A stretch of 64,000 bases of DNA from Wolfiporia cocos (lineage: Eukaryota > Basidiomycota > Agaricomycetes > Polyporales > Phaeolaceae): contig JACCLO010000008.1 in NCBI GenBank assembly GCA_029448655.1, positions 62,001-126,000 on the forward strand, in the 5' to 3' direction. Under the pieces are notes generated by a model. The model was not told the origin of the DNA, ran no database searches, and saw only the letters and a program-made list of their open reading frames with translations. The position numbers and the translations under genes were made by a program. How positions within the stretch are numbered: the first letter of the stretch is position 1; every line of letters begins with the position of its first letter. This document shows positions 1-11,900 of this stretch, piece by piece.

Positions 1-1641
1 GCCCCAGACGAAGTTCTGCAGGTGGGAAAAGAAGCTTACAGAGAGGCGCTGTACCAAGCCAAGAACCACCTCTACAGCAACCTCGCGGCATACAAAAGCC
101 GGGTAGACACGAATATGGAGATGGTCTGGAACAAGACCAACCAGATTCGGAGTCACAACCAGGTGCTTCAAAATAGAATAGAAGCACTAGAGGAAGCGGA
201 GAGTTTGCGGCAACAATTGGATACCCTTTCCGAAAATCGGTTCGTCCGCATAGAAAAAGACATCGCAGTACTGCAAAAGCGTCCGGCAGTCCCAACCGCG
301 GGATCCAGCGGTGCCCAGGTCACGGCACTAATTAATAGAATTGACCAACTCGAAGCGGAGTTAACCGCTCTAAAAAACGCACCGGCAGCCGCGACAGCAG
401 CCGCCACAACGGTCAACTTCCAACAGACCAAACCGACTCAGCCGCCCAAATTCTCGGGCCCTAAGGACTCCATCTCGTCGAAAGAGTGGATCCAAAAAAT
501 GGGCATGTATTTCGCAGACGCCAAGGTAACCCTCGAGGAAGACAAGGTTCGCCAAGCCCTGCTACGGCTTACGGGCGAGGCCTACCAATACATGTCGCCG
601 GTAGTTGATAAAATCGCCGCCGGACAAACCTCGGGGCACACCTGGAAAACGTTTGCGGAAACGATCGAGAAGGTGTACGGCAAGAAGACGGACAAGGAGA
701 TTGCCGAAAAGGAGATTGAAGGGTACTTCGGAGACGAAGGGAAAAAGAAGCTCCAATCGGACTTCTTTTCTTGGGCACAGAAGCTCAGGACCCTGGCTCG
801 CCTGGCCGAGACTGACAACAAGACGTTGTTCAGTCACATCAAACGGATTCTCCCGGAAAAGGTGCGAGAGACCCTCGCTACCTTAGAATCGGTCCCCGGC
901 TTTACCATGCCGACCGACTGGGAGGTATACCTCGATATGGCCATTGACCTCTACAAGAGGCAATACCCGGATAAACTCAAAGGCAAGATCTTTGAGGAAG
1001 AAAAGAAGAAGGAGTCGTCGGGGTCTGGCAAGACCGCCGACAAAGCTACGTCGAAGCCTGCCAAGGCTGATGACAAAGGCAAAGGCAAGGCAAAGGAAAC
1101 CGGCTCTTACGGGAAGGACTGTCGCAAGCACCCCGGACAACACAAATGGGGCGACTGTCCGGAGAACCCTAAGAACAAGCCGAAGGAAGCCAAGCCGGCC
1201 AGTAGTGGAAGCGGAACGACGAAGCCGACAGGCTCGTCGAGCGGAACGCAACAGTCGGGCCAGAAGAAATTGGACCCGAAGAAAAAATACAAGGTCCGAA
1301 TCGTCAGCACCCAGGAACTGGTGACTGACGACGAAGACGAGTCCCCCCAAGCCACCGTAGGGACCATCCGGACCAACGTTCCAAAGCAACCAGAGGTGGT
1401 TCCTCTGGCCCCCACTACGCGCATCAGCGATGAGGAGAAAAGCGGGAGCCCGGTGCAATCGGCAGAAAGCACCAGCCCCGTCCAGACCCAGTCGACTGGT
1501 TCGACTTCGACTGCGCCTACACCGTCGGGCGACTCCATCAGGACACATCTGCCCTGGCTTCGCAAGCGGATAGCCGACTCCGCGAACACCCTGGGCATCT
1601 ACGGAAGCTCTGCCTCGGGTTTTCCCACCGAGTACATGTGA
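1..1641 (+). CDS. gag: Gag polyprotein of element A (N-terminus missing)
   Basis: Structural capsid/nucleocapsid protein that would package element RNA in cytoplasmic particles. The frame is open from base 1; comparison with C shows that roughly the first 215 residues lie outside the window. Visible parts are a helical/coiled region, the Ty3-type capsid core (WIQKMGMYF, then LTGEAYQYMSP), and a Lys/Ser/Thr-rich tail. The zinc knuckle near nt 1118-1160 reads C-X2-H-X3-H-X4-C (CRKHPGQHKWGDC), not the usual CCHC. The frame ends in ATG TGA, and the A of this stop is the first base of the first pol ATG (TGATG), so pol lies in the -1 frame. Confidence 0.93.
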   Translation, partial: APDEVLQVGKEAYREALYQAKNHLYSNLAAYKSRVDTNMEMVWNKTNQIRSHNQVLQNRIEALEEAESLRQQLDTLSENRFVRIEKDIAVLQKRPAVPTAGSSGAQVTALINRIDQLEAELTALKNAPAAATAAATTVNFQQTKPTQPPKFSGPKDSISSKEWIQKMGMYFADAKVTLEEDKVRQALLRLTGEAYQYMSPVVDKIAAGQTSGHTWKTFAETIEKVYGKKTDKEIAEKEIEGYFGDEGKKKLQSDFFSWAQKLRTLARLAETDNKTLFSHIKRILPEKVRETLATLESVPGFTMPTDWEVYLDMAIDLYKRQYPDKLKGKIFEEEKKKESSGSGKTADKATSKPAKADDKGKGKAKETGSYGKDCRKHPGQHKWGDCPENPKNKPKEAKPASSGSGTTKPTGSSSGTQQSGQKKLDPKKKYKVRIVSTQELVTDDEDESPQATVGTIRTNVPKQPEVVPLAPTTRISDEEKSGSPVQSAESTSPVQTQSTGSTSTAPTPSGDSIRTHLPWLRKRIADSANTLGIYGSSASGFPTEYM

Positions 1642-4178
1642 TGACCTGCCCACTTGTGCTCCCGTGTAAATTTAGTCCCGTACCCGCTGTAAAGAGTGTA
1701 TTCGAGTCAATGTATCATATTTTTGGCAACGATGCGCGCGACTTCGCTCGATCATTCCGTGTCGAAGTAACACTCTGGGTATATGGGCAAAAAGTGCAGG
1801 CTCTGGCTTTAATCGACAGCGGTGCAACCATATCGGTCATATCACAACGATTGGTCGATAAACATAAGCTGGTCACCGACAAACTAGCGTTTCCTATTAC
1901 GGTTACAAACGCAGACGGAACAGAAAACGTCGCCGGCCGCTTAACGCAATCAGTAAAAGCATTCATGCAACATGGCACACACAAGGAAAAAATAGGTCTG
2001 ACGGTCATGCACCTAGAACCAGACCTAATCCTTGGCTATGACTGGTTGCGTCTCCACAATCCTACCTTTGATTGGAGGAAAGGAGAAATGGAATATGCAC
2101 GCTGTACACACGACCAACCCTATGCCAGAAAAAAGGGTAACCGCCCTTCTGAGGAGGAAGCAGTCGAACTCCCAGAAAAGGAAATCATCGAAGTAAATTC
2201 GATTTGGGACACTCCCGTGGACATATTAGGAGAGGAGGACCCCGAAAATCCCTTGATCGCTTGGGTGGCAACCCTTGACGACGAGGAAATGAACCTGCTG
2301 ACACAGTTGGTAGCCGAGGTACTTGACAAAGACCTCGACGAAGCAGACGACCGTGAGGAAAACACACCACCGATTGACATTGAAAAATGGCGATCGTTAG
2401 TGCCCGAACAATACCAAGAGTATGGGCCAACGGTGTTCTCACAAAAGGCGTCAGAGAGGATGCCGGAACGGAAGCCCTGGGATCACGCCATAGTGCTTGA
2501 ACCAGATGCGCAGCTTCCTCCCCCGGTAAAACCATACAAAATGTCTCCCCAAGAGCGTAATAGCTTGGATGAGTGGATAGACACCGAACTACGGAAGGGT
2601 TACATTCGACCATCCGAAAGTCCAATGGCATCCCCGGTCTTCTTTGTCCATAAAAAGGACGGAGGACTGCGGATGGTTGTCGATTACAGGAGGCTAAACG
2701 AAATAACCGTGAAAAATCGTTATCCGATACCTCGGATTGATGATCTCATCGATCAATTGTCCCATGCGACCATCTTCACCAAAATAGACCTTAGATGGGG
2801 ATATAATAATGTCCGCATCAAGGAAGGTGATGAATGGAAGACGGCGTTTATTACACACCGTGGACTATACGAGGCAACGGTAATGTATTTCGGTTTCTGC
2901 AACGCCCCCGCAACGTTCCAAGCGATGATGAATTCTATCCTCGCACCGTTCATTCGGACCGGCAAGGTGGTTGTCTACCTAGACGACATCTTGATTTTCG
3001 GGAATGATATGGAGGAACATCGGCGACTTACCAAAGGGGTTCTCCAAACCCTGAAGGACTCGGACTTGTATGCGAAGCCCGAAAAGTGCTTCTTTGAACA
3101 ATCTTCCATCGAATACCTAGGAATGATCATATCCGACGGTAACATCATGATGGATCCGAAGAAGTACGCCGGAGTTCAGGACTGGCCCAGACCTACTAAG
3201 GTCAAAGAGGTTCAAGCCTTCCTTGGATTCGCCAACTTCTACAGGCGATTCATAGAAGGCTTCTCAAAAATAGCCAAACCACTCACCATGCTGACCAAAA
3301 AGTCAGAAGCTTGGCATTGGGACGCCGAGCAGGAAAATGCTTTCCAAACCCTAAAGGAAGCATTTACCAAAGCGCTCGTGCTTCGAATTCCGTCGCACGA
3401 TCAGCCTTTCCGCGTAGAAACAGATGCGTCAGACTTCGCTACCGGAGCAGTACTATCTCAGTTAGATCCTACGGATAAAAAATTCCACCCCGTGGCGTAC
3501 TATAGCAAATCGCTAAGTGCCCCGGAAAGGAACTACGAGATCTACGACAAGGAAATGTTGGCTGTCATCAGGGCTCTAGAGGAGTGGAGACACTACCTAG
3601 AGGGACACCCTGAAAAATTTGAGATATGGTCGGATCATCTGAACCTGACCTATTTCAAAACGGCGCAAAAACTGACGAGACGACAAGCCCGTTGGGCACT
3701 GTACCTCTCACGCTTCAACTTCCAAATGAAGCACAAACCTGGCAAAACAATGCTAACCGCGGATCCTCTGTCCAGGCGGCCAGACCATGAGGAGGGGGTG
3801 GATCTCGATAATCGCGATCAGGTTCTTCTGAAACCTGAGTGGTTCGAGCAAGAGTACATGGCAATGGCTCTTGATACCTCCCATGCTGCCCCACAATCGG
3901 AAGACGAATCGATACTCCGAGAGATTCGCAAAGCGTTGCTAGACGACAAGGTCACAAAAGACTACAAGGAGCTGCTCTCATCCGGCCCTCGTGAATTCAA
4001 AAAAGACCTAGCAGAATGGAACTACGAAGGAGGGTTACTCCTCCGAAGAGGCAAAGTCTACGTTCCAGCTACACCAGCGGATATCAGACGGCAAGTGGTC
4101 GAGTATCATCACGATCACAAGTCAGCTGGGCATTTCGGACGCTATAAAACGTACGAATTGCTAAGCCGCAACTATTGG
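1641..4178 (+). CDS. pol: Pol of element A, N-terminal part (protease, RT, RNase H, start of integrase)
   Basis: First 846 codons of Pol, cut by the insertion of B. Protease has the active-site triad ALIDSGA (Asp near residue 59), reverse transcriptase has VVYLDDILIFGND (YLDD at about 446-449), RNase H shows FRVETDASDF and WSDHLNLTYF, and the integrase zinc-binding region begins with YHHDHKSAGHF. The reading frame runs on into B's LTR to a stop at 4253, but that extension is not element-A protein. The remainder of Pol resumes at 14212 in the same frame. The start is the ATG overlapping the gag stop; frameshifting or termination-reinitiation at TGATG are both possible. Confidence 0.92.
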
Positions 4179-4878
4179 TGTCACAGATTTGGGACATGCC
4201 ACTATTTTTCCCGTATTTTTACCTATTTATCTGGTATTTCTACGACCTTGTAGACATTTACGCTGCTAAGCGCCCGTCTACACGTACACGCAACCAAACA
4301 ACACGTACACAACGAGGTATACGTCCACCTGTCATAACAACACGTACATAATACGCTCGTACGCGTCAATGACTCAGCGGACTAACCTCCGGTGTCACGC
4401 GCCTTACTCGTATCCCGATACCGGGCTATGTCAGTACAATTGGATAAGCGGCCCGCTCGTTATCACATGCCAATGCCCTTACGATTACTCATATCCCGAT
4501 ACTGGTATATAAGAATCACATGCATGGCTTACTAACGTAGCTACAGCCACTTCCACAACACGGACCTACGGTCCAAACAAACGTTCTTACTGGTGCGGCC
4601 ATTACCGGCGCACATGGTCTATTGTAGTTTACGACTTAGCTGTATTAGTTATGTCTGCGCACAGACCGTCTAACTGTTTGGCTCCTCTTCGAGTAGCCAA
4701 ACAAAGCATGTATATAAGTAGGGCTATCACTGCGGATAAGCCTTAGATTTGTTCTCTGCATTCGCACAGTTACATATCATCTCTGCTTGCGCCCACTAGT
4801 CCTCCTCACCAACCTCCAGCAACTCCTTCAAGTCGCTTATTAGGTTATAGTGTGAGTCCCACAGTCTAGTCTGTGTCA
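4179..4878 (+). repeat. 5' LTR of element B (700 bp)
   Basis: Begins TGTCACAGAT and ends CTAGTCTGTGTCA. U5 ends with a small inverted repeat, CACAG..CTGTG. The same LTR family recurs at 13496, 26203, 33393, 43071 and 50916. Confidence 0.96.
4711..4755 (+). promoter_or_regulatory. TATA box and predicted transcript 5' end of element B
   Basis: TATATAAGTA at 4711, then AGATTTGTTCT at 4745-4755, 34 nt downstream. The second block is the exact reverse complement of the primer site at 4881-4891, which fixes it as the likely 5' end of the RNA. A bulged inverted repeat (GGCTATC..GATAAGCC) lies between the two. Confidence 0.75.
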
Positions 4879-4880
4879 TA

Positions 4881-4891
4881 AGAACAAATCT
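4881..4891 (+). promoter_or_regulatory. Self-primer binding site of element B
   Basis: AGAACAAATCT begins two bases after the 5' LTR and is an 11-nt perfect complement of AGATTTGTTCT at 4745-4755. There is no TGG as expected for a tRNA primer. This matches the Tf1-type mechanism, in which the RNA 5' end folds back and primes minus-strand synthesis. Confidence 0.82.
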
Positions 4892-5922
4892 CCCCCTACC
4901 CCCGCCCTTGCGCTTGCGCTTGGGTCTGGGTTTCTATCCTACAGGGGCTATTACTTGTTGCTGCGCACATCCCTTTCTGCCTGACAAGGCGATTGGGGTG
5001 ATAGTTGAGATCTGGGGGATACAGCGCCATCCTCGGCAGAGGATTGGCAACCAGGGAAGCCACACCGCCTTTTTAGGCAGGAGGCCTACCTAACCCGGAC
5101 TCCAGGGTCAAGGAGACATGATCCTCGCTGACAAGCTTGGACCATGCGCGGTTAAGACCCGCCTGTGGAGAAAAGGGGACGGTCTGCCTGTGTGCGCCCA
5201 ACCCCCTGTCATGGCAAGCGTTGTTCAGCGCCCCATCACTATCCATAGGGTCATCATTATGATGGCATGGGAATTTTCCAAAGCCGCCTCCCAGGCGTAA
5301 GGGACCTGCTTTGAACCCGTTATGGGAAAAGCAGTGAGGGGGGTGACGTAAAAAATCACCCTGCCACAGGTCACTCGCGGTAGCCAATAGCATAAGTCCT
5401 CCGGGCAGCTCGGCGTGCGAGCATGGGTCAAACGGATTTGGGGCCCCATTGGAAGAGAAGCGCGTGGCCCACTCCTTCGGGATGTGGAGCGCTGCTGTCT
5501 CGCGATCTTAGATCGACAATGGTTTTTTAGCCCTGATGTGACACCCATGTGGCTACAGACGGCAACCTCATTGTTGAAGCATGGACAGGCTAAGGGATGT
5601 AAAATCCCAGCCACTTTCCGGCATCGTCCCTCCGGGGCGGTGTCGTGCATCCGAATCCCAATCATCTGACCCAGGAACCGGCCTGGCAGTCAGCAACTCT
5701 ACCCCTGGAGTCGGCGCCTCTGACCGTTAGGGTCATGCGAATATCCGCGCCGTCTCGGCACAGGGTTTGCGCGCAACATAAGAGTAATTATGCCCCGTAG
5801 TACACCTTCTTTGCTCCTGAAAAGGAGTCCACTACCCTACCTTACATAATCCCTTTCATTCCTGTTCTTGGACGTATCACTGGGAAACTTCGTTTCTCAT
5901 GAAGGCTGCACTTTCTAGAATC
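4892..5922 (+). other. Long 5' leader of element B
   Basis: About 1 kb between the primer site and ORF0 with only short, poorly coding ORFs. It is nearly identical to the leader of element E (42025-43057), so it is maintained sequence, presumably holding packaging or translation signals. One clear local fold is CTCCT-GAAA-AGGAG at 5814-5827, a 5-bp stem capped by a GAAA tetraloop about 95 nt before ORF0. Confidence 0.6.
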
Positions 5923-6822
5923 ATGCCCCGCGTTACCCGTCGCACCCGTGGCTCCTCCACTGCCCCTTACGTTAAGCCGGCGAAGCGGTCACTTCTCAGC
6001 CGCATCGACACCACCGACATTCCTCGGGCAGAGGACGTCACCTACACGCTTCCTGTAAAGGAAGACTACACCGGGAAGCTCCATCTTTGGGAGATTCCCG
6101 TCCACATGCCAAAGCACATCGCTGAGGCTGGGAAACCCGCTCCTCGACCTCCCAAGCCAGTTCCACTCGCCAAGCGAATCTGGACAGAGGAAGAGAAGCT
6201 AGCCGCTTCCATTACCGCCATGGAGAACCTAATCGAACTCCGCGAACTCAACAAGCTCAAGCTCGCCCGCGATAAGCTGAATAAGCGAATCGCCGCCAAA
6301 CAAGCCGCCAAGGAAGCCAAGCAAGCAGCTTCTTCACTGGCCCTCCGTCTCTCCAGCCCGGCGGCCGGACCTTCTGTTCCGGCCAACCACAAGATTCTCG
6401 ACCCTTCCCTCGTCTTCGGGAAGAAGAAGCCTCTCCAAGCATGCGATCAAGTTATTCCCATGCTAGAAGGCACTCTCACTCGCCTCACTCCTCTCGCCAA
6501 CCACCCCCCTAATTACCCAGGCTTCCATATGGAAAACGACATGCGTTTCCATACTATGGTAGTAGAATTGGAGGACTTGGTGGATAACGTAAAGGATAGA
6601 GCGAGACGAGGGAGGATCACCAATAGAGACTGGAGAATTATGAAAAAGTATTGCAAACAGCTCGGCAATATTTCCTTTTTGGATTGGCGTACGGACTTAG
6701 CTCGTATCGTAGCAGAATGCGTAGCGCTACAAATTACTTTTGCCTTCGGTGTAACACCACCTGACAAGGTGGCAGGGCCCTCAACTACTTCGGTAGAAGA
6801 GGATATACTCGCGATTGTATAG
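5923..6822 (+). CDS. ORF0 of element B: unrecognised basic coiled-coil protein
   Basis: A 299-aa protein encoded before gag; I do not recognise a family. The N-terminus is basic (MPRVTRRTRG), followed by a proline-rich stretch, a Lys/Ala/Glu/Leu helix with coiled-coil character (about residues 75-125, LNKRIAAKQAAKEAKQA), and a helical C-terminal domain with GRITNRDWRIMKKYCKQL. The same pattern recurs in ORF0 of C (DSMKNEDLRRLEKYL) and D (GLVTNREMRRFL). An in-frame ATG 24 nt upstream is ignored because in element E a 1-nt insertion puts that ATG out of frame while the 5923 ATG is kept. The stop lies inside a GAAA hairpin. Role unknown; a Gag partner, RNA chaperone or targeting factor would each fit. 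Confidence 0.85.
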   Translation: MPRVTRRTRGSSTAPYVKPAKRSLLSRIDTTDIPRAEDVTYTLPVKEDYTGKLHLWEIPVHMPKHIAEAGKPAPRPPKPVPLAKRIWTEEEKLAASITAMENLIELRELNKLKLARDKLNKRIAAKQAAKEAKQAASSLALRLSSPAAGPSVPANHKILDPSLVFGKKKPLQACDQVIPMLEGTLTRLTPLANHPPNYPGFHMENDMRFHTMVVELEDLVDNVKDRARRGRITNRDWRIMKKYCKQLGNISFLDWRTDLARIVAECVALQITFAFGVTPPDKVAGPSTTSVEEDILAIV

Positions 6823-6981
6823 TAGAAATACTATCATCTTTTAACTCTGAAATAGAGTGCGAGTGTGATCTATAACGAAAGTTGCAGCTTTCAAACCCAA
6901 TCCCTTCTTAAGAATCTAAGACAATGAGTAACCGGAAACTAACATTCGTCACAAACAGATTCACAAAAAAAAAAAAAAAAA
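6819..6981 (+). promoter_or_regulatory. ORF0-gag spacer of element B with GAAA-loop hairpins and an A-tract
   Basis: ATAGTA-GAAA-TACTAT (6819-6834) overlaps the ORF0 stop codon. ACTCT-GAAAT-AGAGT and AAC-GAAA-GTT follow within about 50 nt. A run of 17 A ends directly at the gag ATG. Comparable GAAA hairpins lie at the same place in C and D, suggesting a role in internal translation of gag (inference). Confidence 0.55.
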
Positions 6982-8979
6982 ATGTCTTCCACCTCCTCCG
7001 TCAGCACTCCCCTCGCTCCCCGCAAGATGCGCCTCCGCTCAGAAGGCCCGGTGACACCGGTAGCTGGTCCCTCGGGAACCCAGCAACTGGTGACGCTGGA
7101 GCACCTAAGCGAGGGAGAAGAAGAGGAAGAGGAAGGAGAAGAGGAAATACCGGAGTTCGCTCCCCCGCAAAGGGAATCTCCGACCAACCCCATGGGTACA
7201 CGCCCAGGCTCCCCCATTGCCGGATACCCACCGGCTCGTCGAACTCGCCCTATCGGGCCCGCCACCACCCTGGAAATGGAATTTTCGGGTCCGACACGAC
7301 AGACCAATGTCGCTGTCGAGAACAACCTCAAGGCGTACCTTCCTGAGGAGGAACACCACAAGGTGGATGGGTCCATACATGGGCCAATCATCGATGCCGC
7401 CGTACAACGAAGTGCGGCCATAAGCCATGATACCACCGACACCCTAGGTCGAATGGTGCACGCCCGCCTGGAGCGTATCCATGAACGAATCGATTCCCTG
7501 GCTGGGCAATCCAGGGCAATCGAACAGAAGGCCCAAGACGAGCTACACGAAGCGGTCAATTCGGTCCGGAACGAGGTATTGTCCACCATGGTGGACCTCG
7601 GCAAGGAACTCCAACAGGAGTACACCGCCAAGCTCTCCGAAATGGAGAAGCAGCTCCGAAAGGACTACCGGTCCCGGCTGGACGACCTCGAGGATGCGTT
7701 CGCAGAGCGCATGGAGAAGGTTGACGAGGAACTTCGGAGAATTCGCAAGAATCCCTCCGTTCCCAACCCTCCCGGCATCCGCACGCCCCCGGAAGACCCG
7801 GCACCGGCCCCCGGTCATGCTCAAGCCCGTGCAGCCGAGGCCGCTGCCGCCGCACAAGCTGCAGCCGCTGCCGCAGCAGCCGTCGCCCCGCAGATTCCAG
7901 GTCTGCCTCAAAACCTGAAAATCCCCCCTCCCCCCGAATTCTCCGGGTCATCTGGAAAGGTGACTGCGCAGGAATGGGTGGAAAAGATGGGCCTGTACTT
8001 CGGTACGCTCAGGGTCTACGACGACCATGACCGTATCACCACGGCCCTCTTCCGCGTCACAGGGGACGCATACAAGTTTTTCTCGCCTCTCATCAAGAAG
8101 GCAGGAAACGGTGAACCTCTCGGCACCTGGGAGGACTTCACCAAATCCGTAATGGTGCAATATGGGAAGATGACGGATAAGGAGATCGCGAAGAAGGAAA
8201 TTCGCGGCTACTACGGCACGAAGGGCAAGGAACTGGCAGAATCAAACTATTTCAATTACTGCGAACGGTTCCACACCCTCGGCCGACTCTCCGAAACCGC
8301 CAACGAGACTCTGGTGTGGGAATTCACCGAGACTCTCCCCAAAAAGGTTAAGGACACCTTAAACGTCCTCGGCAAGACGCCGTTCTTCAAGGCCCCGACC
8401 GACATCGAACCTCTGATCGACTTCGCTCTGGAAATGTACCAAACGTCATATCCAGACAAGATCAAGGGCTCGATCTTCGAGAAGGCCGGCAAGAAGGACT
8501 CGGCCCCTGCCGAAAAGAAGGAGACGTCCTCCGCTTCTGCGAAGAAGTCGGAGAAAAAGAAGGACAAGGGAAAGGCGCCCGCCAAAGCCCCCGCCGACAC
8601 CGCCAACGCCGTCTGCACATACTGCAAGCAGACAGGACATTACTTCAACAAATGTCCTAAGCTTGCGGCAGACAAGGCCGCGGGAACATTCGTGCCTGCC
8701 GCTCAGCGGGCCGAGCAACAAAGGGCGAAGGATGCAGCTGCCGCGTCTGGAAAGACCACGGCTGCTCCTTCGGGTAGTGGAAAGGGACAGGCTTCTGGCA
8801 AGAAGCCGTACTCGGCGCCCCCCGCGGATGGCAAGACGTATTGTGCCCGAACGATCTGGGAAGAAGTGACAGCTGACTCAAGCTCAGCAGGACCCTCGGC
8901 CCCCGCCACCACCGTCGCCAATGTCGGGACCATCTCGGTTCCTCTCGCCCCAACCACACGTCTCAAAGACGTTCTGTGA
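6982..8979 (+). CDS. gag: Gag polyprotein of element B
   Basis: A 665-aa structural protein. Order: acidic low-complexity N-terminus, long Glu/Lys/Arg coiled coil (about residues 150-255), Ala-rich linker, Ty3-type capsid core (EWVEKMGLYFGT, TGDAYKFFSPL, then DKEIAKKEIRGYYG), Lys/Ala-rich basic tail, and a canonical CCHC knuckle CTYCKQTGHYFNKC near nt 8615-8656. It lacks the N-terminal domain found in family-I Gag of element C. The last 59 nt overlap pol, which is in the +1 frame. The ATG follows an A-run and is the first in frame. Confidence 0.95.
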   Translation: MSSTSSVSTPLAPRKMRLRSEGPVTPVAGPSGTQQLVTLEHLSEGEEEEEEGEEEIPEFAPPQRESPTNPMGTRPGSPIAGYPPARRTRPIGPATTLEMEFSGPTRQTNVAVENNLKAYLPEEEHHKVDGSIHGPIIDAAVQRSAAISHDTTDTLGRMVHARLERIHERIDSLAGQSRAIEQKAQDELHEAVNSVRNEVLSTMVDLGKELQQEYTAKLSEMEKQLRKDYRSRLDDLEDAFAERMEKVDEELRRIRKNPSVPNPPGIRTPPEDPAPAPGHAQARAAEAAAAAQAAAAAAAAVAPQIPGLPQNLKIPPPPEFSGSSGKVTAQEWVEKMGLYFGTLRVYDDHDRITTALFRVTGDAYKFFSPLIKKAGNGEPLGTWEDFTKSVMVQYGKMTDKEIAKKEIRGYYGTKGKELAESNYFNYCERFHTLGRLSETANETLVWEFTETLPKKVKDTLNVLGKTPFFKAPTDIEPLIDFALEMYQTSYPDKIKGSIFEKAGKKDSAPAEKKETSSASAKKSEKKKDKGKAPAKAPADTANAVCTYCKQTGHYFNKCPKLAADKAAGTFVPAAQRAEQQRAKDAAAASGKTTAAPSGSGKGQASGKKPYSAPPADGKTYCARTIWEEVTADSSSAGPSAPATTVANVGTISVPLAPTTRLKDVL

Positions 8980-11900
8980 AGAACACACCAGCCCCGCAGC
9001 GGCTGGGAGTGTACAGCGCCCCGAAGAAGCGCACCTCTACGAAGAGGCTTCACAGAGACCCCTTATCTTGTGGGAAGATAAGACGGTCGTACGTCACCCG
9101 GTATCCCATCTCGGTATATTCGGTAACTCGGCAATGGACTTTGCCCGGAGGACAAGGACACTAGCTACACGTGCCCCTCCTGTACAGTACTTTTATCCTG
9201 ACCCGCTCGCGCTGAAGTTTTTCACTTTGTATAATGTACATGGAAACGATTCTCGAGACGACAATAAATCGTTCTCTATCGAAGTGGAACTGTGGGTATA
9301 TGGAAAGAAAGTCAACGCCATGGCATTAATCGACACCGGTGCATCAATAAGCGTCATTGATAAGAAACTCGTACATGAGGAAAAGTTAGTCACTCAAAAA
9401 CTACCTTCACCTCTCGAGATTCGTAACGCCGACGGTACCTCTAATACCGCCGGTAATATCAATATGGCAGTAAAAGCTTATATGGTGCACGAGGAACACA
9501 AGTCCACCGAATTCTTGTACGTAATGGACGTACAGAATGCGGATGTGATCCTCGGATATGACTGGTTCCTGAAACACAACCCGGACTTCAATTGGCCGGA
9601 AGGAACCTTCACATATCGGTGTACGGAAAAATGCAAACATGGTAAACGGGTTTCGATTTCTGAGGAAGAAGACGAAATCGAACCCCGCAACATCTATCAG
9701 ATCATCAACGACTTTCCAATAGATTTTCTCGGCTTAGAGGAGCCTGAGAATCCCTTTGTCGCTTGGGTGAACACCCTTGACGAAGGAACGGAACTCCTTA
9801 TCGATGCCATTCAGTCGATAACGGAGAAGTCGGACGATGAATTCCTGACAGATGCGGATCTCCAGAAATGGAAATCCTTGGTTCCAGAGGAATACCAGGA
9901 GTTTGGTCCCACGGTATTTTCTCAGCGCGCATCCGAAAGGATGCCCGAACGGAAACCATACGATCACGCCATCGACTTCCCCGATGACGCGATACTACCG
10001 CCCCCGAGTAAGGCATACAAAATGTCTCCTCAGGAAGCGAACTCGCTAGATCAGTGGATTCAGGAAGAGTTACGGAAGGGCTACATCCGACACTCGAAAT
10101 CCCCGATCGCGAGCCCGGTCTTCTTCGTCCCTAAAAAAGACGGCGGAGCCCGAATGGTAGTCGATTACCGGAAAGTAAACGACTTGACCATTAAAAACAG
10201 GTACCCTCTCCCACGCATAGACGAGCTTATCGATAAGCTTAGCCAGGCTTCGATATTTACGAAGCTCGACTTGCGTTGGGGTTACAACAACGTAAGAATC
10301 AAGGAGGGAGATGAATGGAAGACCGCATTCATTACGCCTAACGGCCTTTACGAAGCTGTAGTCATGTACTTCGGTTTTTGTAATGCACCCAGCACGTTCC
10401 AACACATGATGAACGATATTCTAGGTGACCTTATCAGAGAAGGAAGGGTCATTGTCTACCTAGACGACATCCTTGTGTTCGGAAACGACCTGTTGGAACA
10501 CCGTCGTATTGTCAAGCAAGTATTACAAATCTTGCAAGACAACGACTTGTTCGCAAAGCCTGAAAAGTGCTTCTTCGAACAAAGCAGTATTGAATACCTG
10601 GGAATGATCATTTCCAAAGGAAAAGTCGAAATGGACCCTAAGAAGGTAGCCGGCGTAATGGACTGGCCTACACCTGCCAAGGTGAAGGACGTCCAGGCCT
10701 TTGTTGGCTTCGCCAACTACTACCGTCGGTTCATTAAAGACTTCTCCAAAGTGGTTAAGCCGTTAACCGAACTGTCCAAGAAAAACACGCAATGGAACTG
10801 GGGACCCGAACAAGCGGAAGCCTTCCAAACTCTCAAGGAAGCTTTCACATCGGCTCCAATACTCCGGATCCCAGATCAGGAGTCCCCGTTCCGCGTGGAA
10901 GCGGATTCTTCCGATTACGCAACTGGTGCAGTGCTATCGCAATACTCTTCGGAGGATAAGCTCTGGCACCCGGTAGCCTTTTACTCGAAATCTCTATCAG
11001 CACCCGAAAGGAACTATGAGATTTACGATAAGGAGTTGCTCGCAATCATCCGCGCTCTAGAGGAGTGGAGACATTACCTCGAAGGACACCCACACAAATT
11101 TGAAGTATGGTCGGATCATCTCAATCTGACATATTTCAAATCGGCACAACGGCTAACCCGGAGACAGGCACGTTGGAGTCTTTACCTGACAAGGTTCAAC
11201 TTCACCATGTGTCACAAACCCGGTAAAACAATGCTTACGGCTGATCCTCTGTCACGGAGGCCAGACCATGAAGAGGGGGTGGAACTCGACAATCGCGATC
11301 AAATTTTGCTGAAACCGGAATACTTTACGGTTAGGGCGCTAGAAGCGTCACAGCAGGAGATACAATCAGGCGACGAGGACCTCCTCCGACAAATCCGACA
11401 AGCCCTCATGGACGATCAAATTACCAAGGATTACCAGGAACTACTGAAAAGTGGTCCCAAGGAATTCGGTAAAGATCTCCAGGAATGGAACATGGAGGCC
11501 GGATTACTCCTCAGACGAGGAAAAGTGTACGTTCCAAAAGAGCCTAAGGAATTGCGCACGAAGATTCTGGAGTTACATCATGACCATGTAACTGCCGGAC
11601 ACTTCGGACGATGGAAGACCTATGAACTTCTATCACGTAATTACTGGTGGCCTGGAATGACCACGATGGTAAAGCAATACGTGGAAGGTTGTGACACATG
11701 TCAACGCATGAAGAACCACAACCAGACCCCGTACGGACCCCTGCAACCGCTCCCAGTTCCGGAAGCACCTTGGGACACCGTCACAATTGACCTTATTGTC
11801 CACTTACCGCCCAGCGGCGAATTGAAACAATTCAATGCTATTATGGTAATAGTGGACCGGCTTACCAAGCGAGCGCACTTCATTCCCACGTCAGACAAGA

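Noticed and set aside
883..1653. Long minus-strand frames opposite gag (also 55776-56762)
   Set aside because: They mirror the codon pattern of gag, have Arg/Leu/Val-rich shadow composition and are interrupted in the homologous copies.
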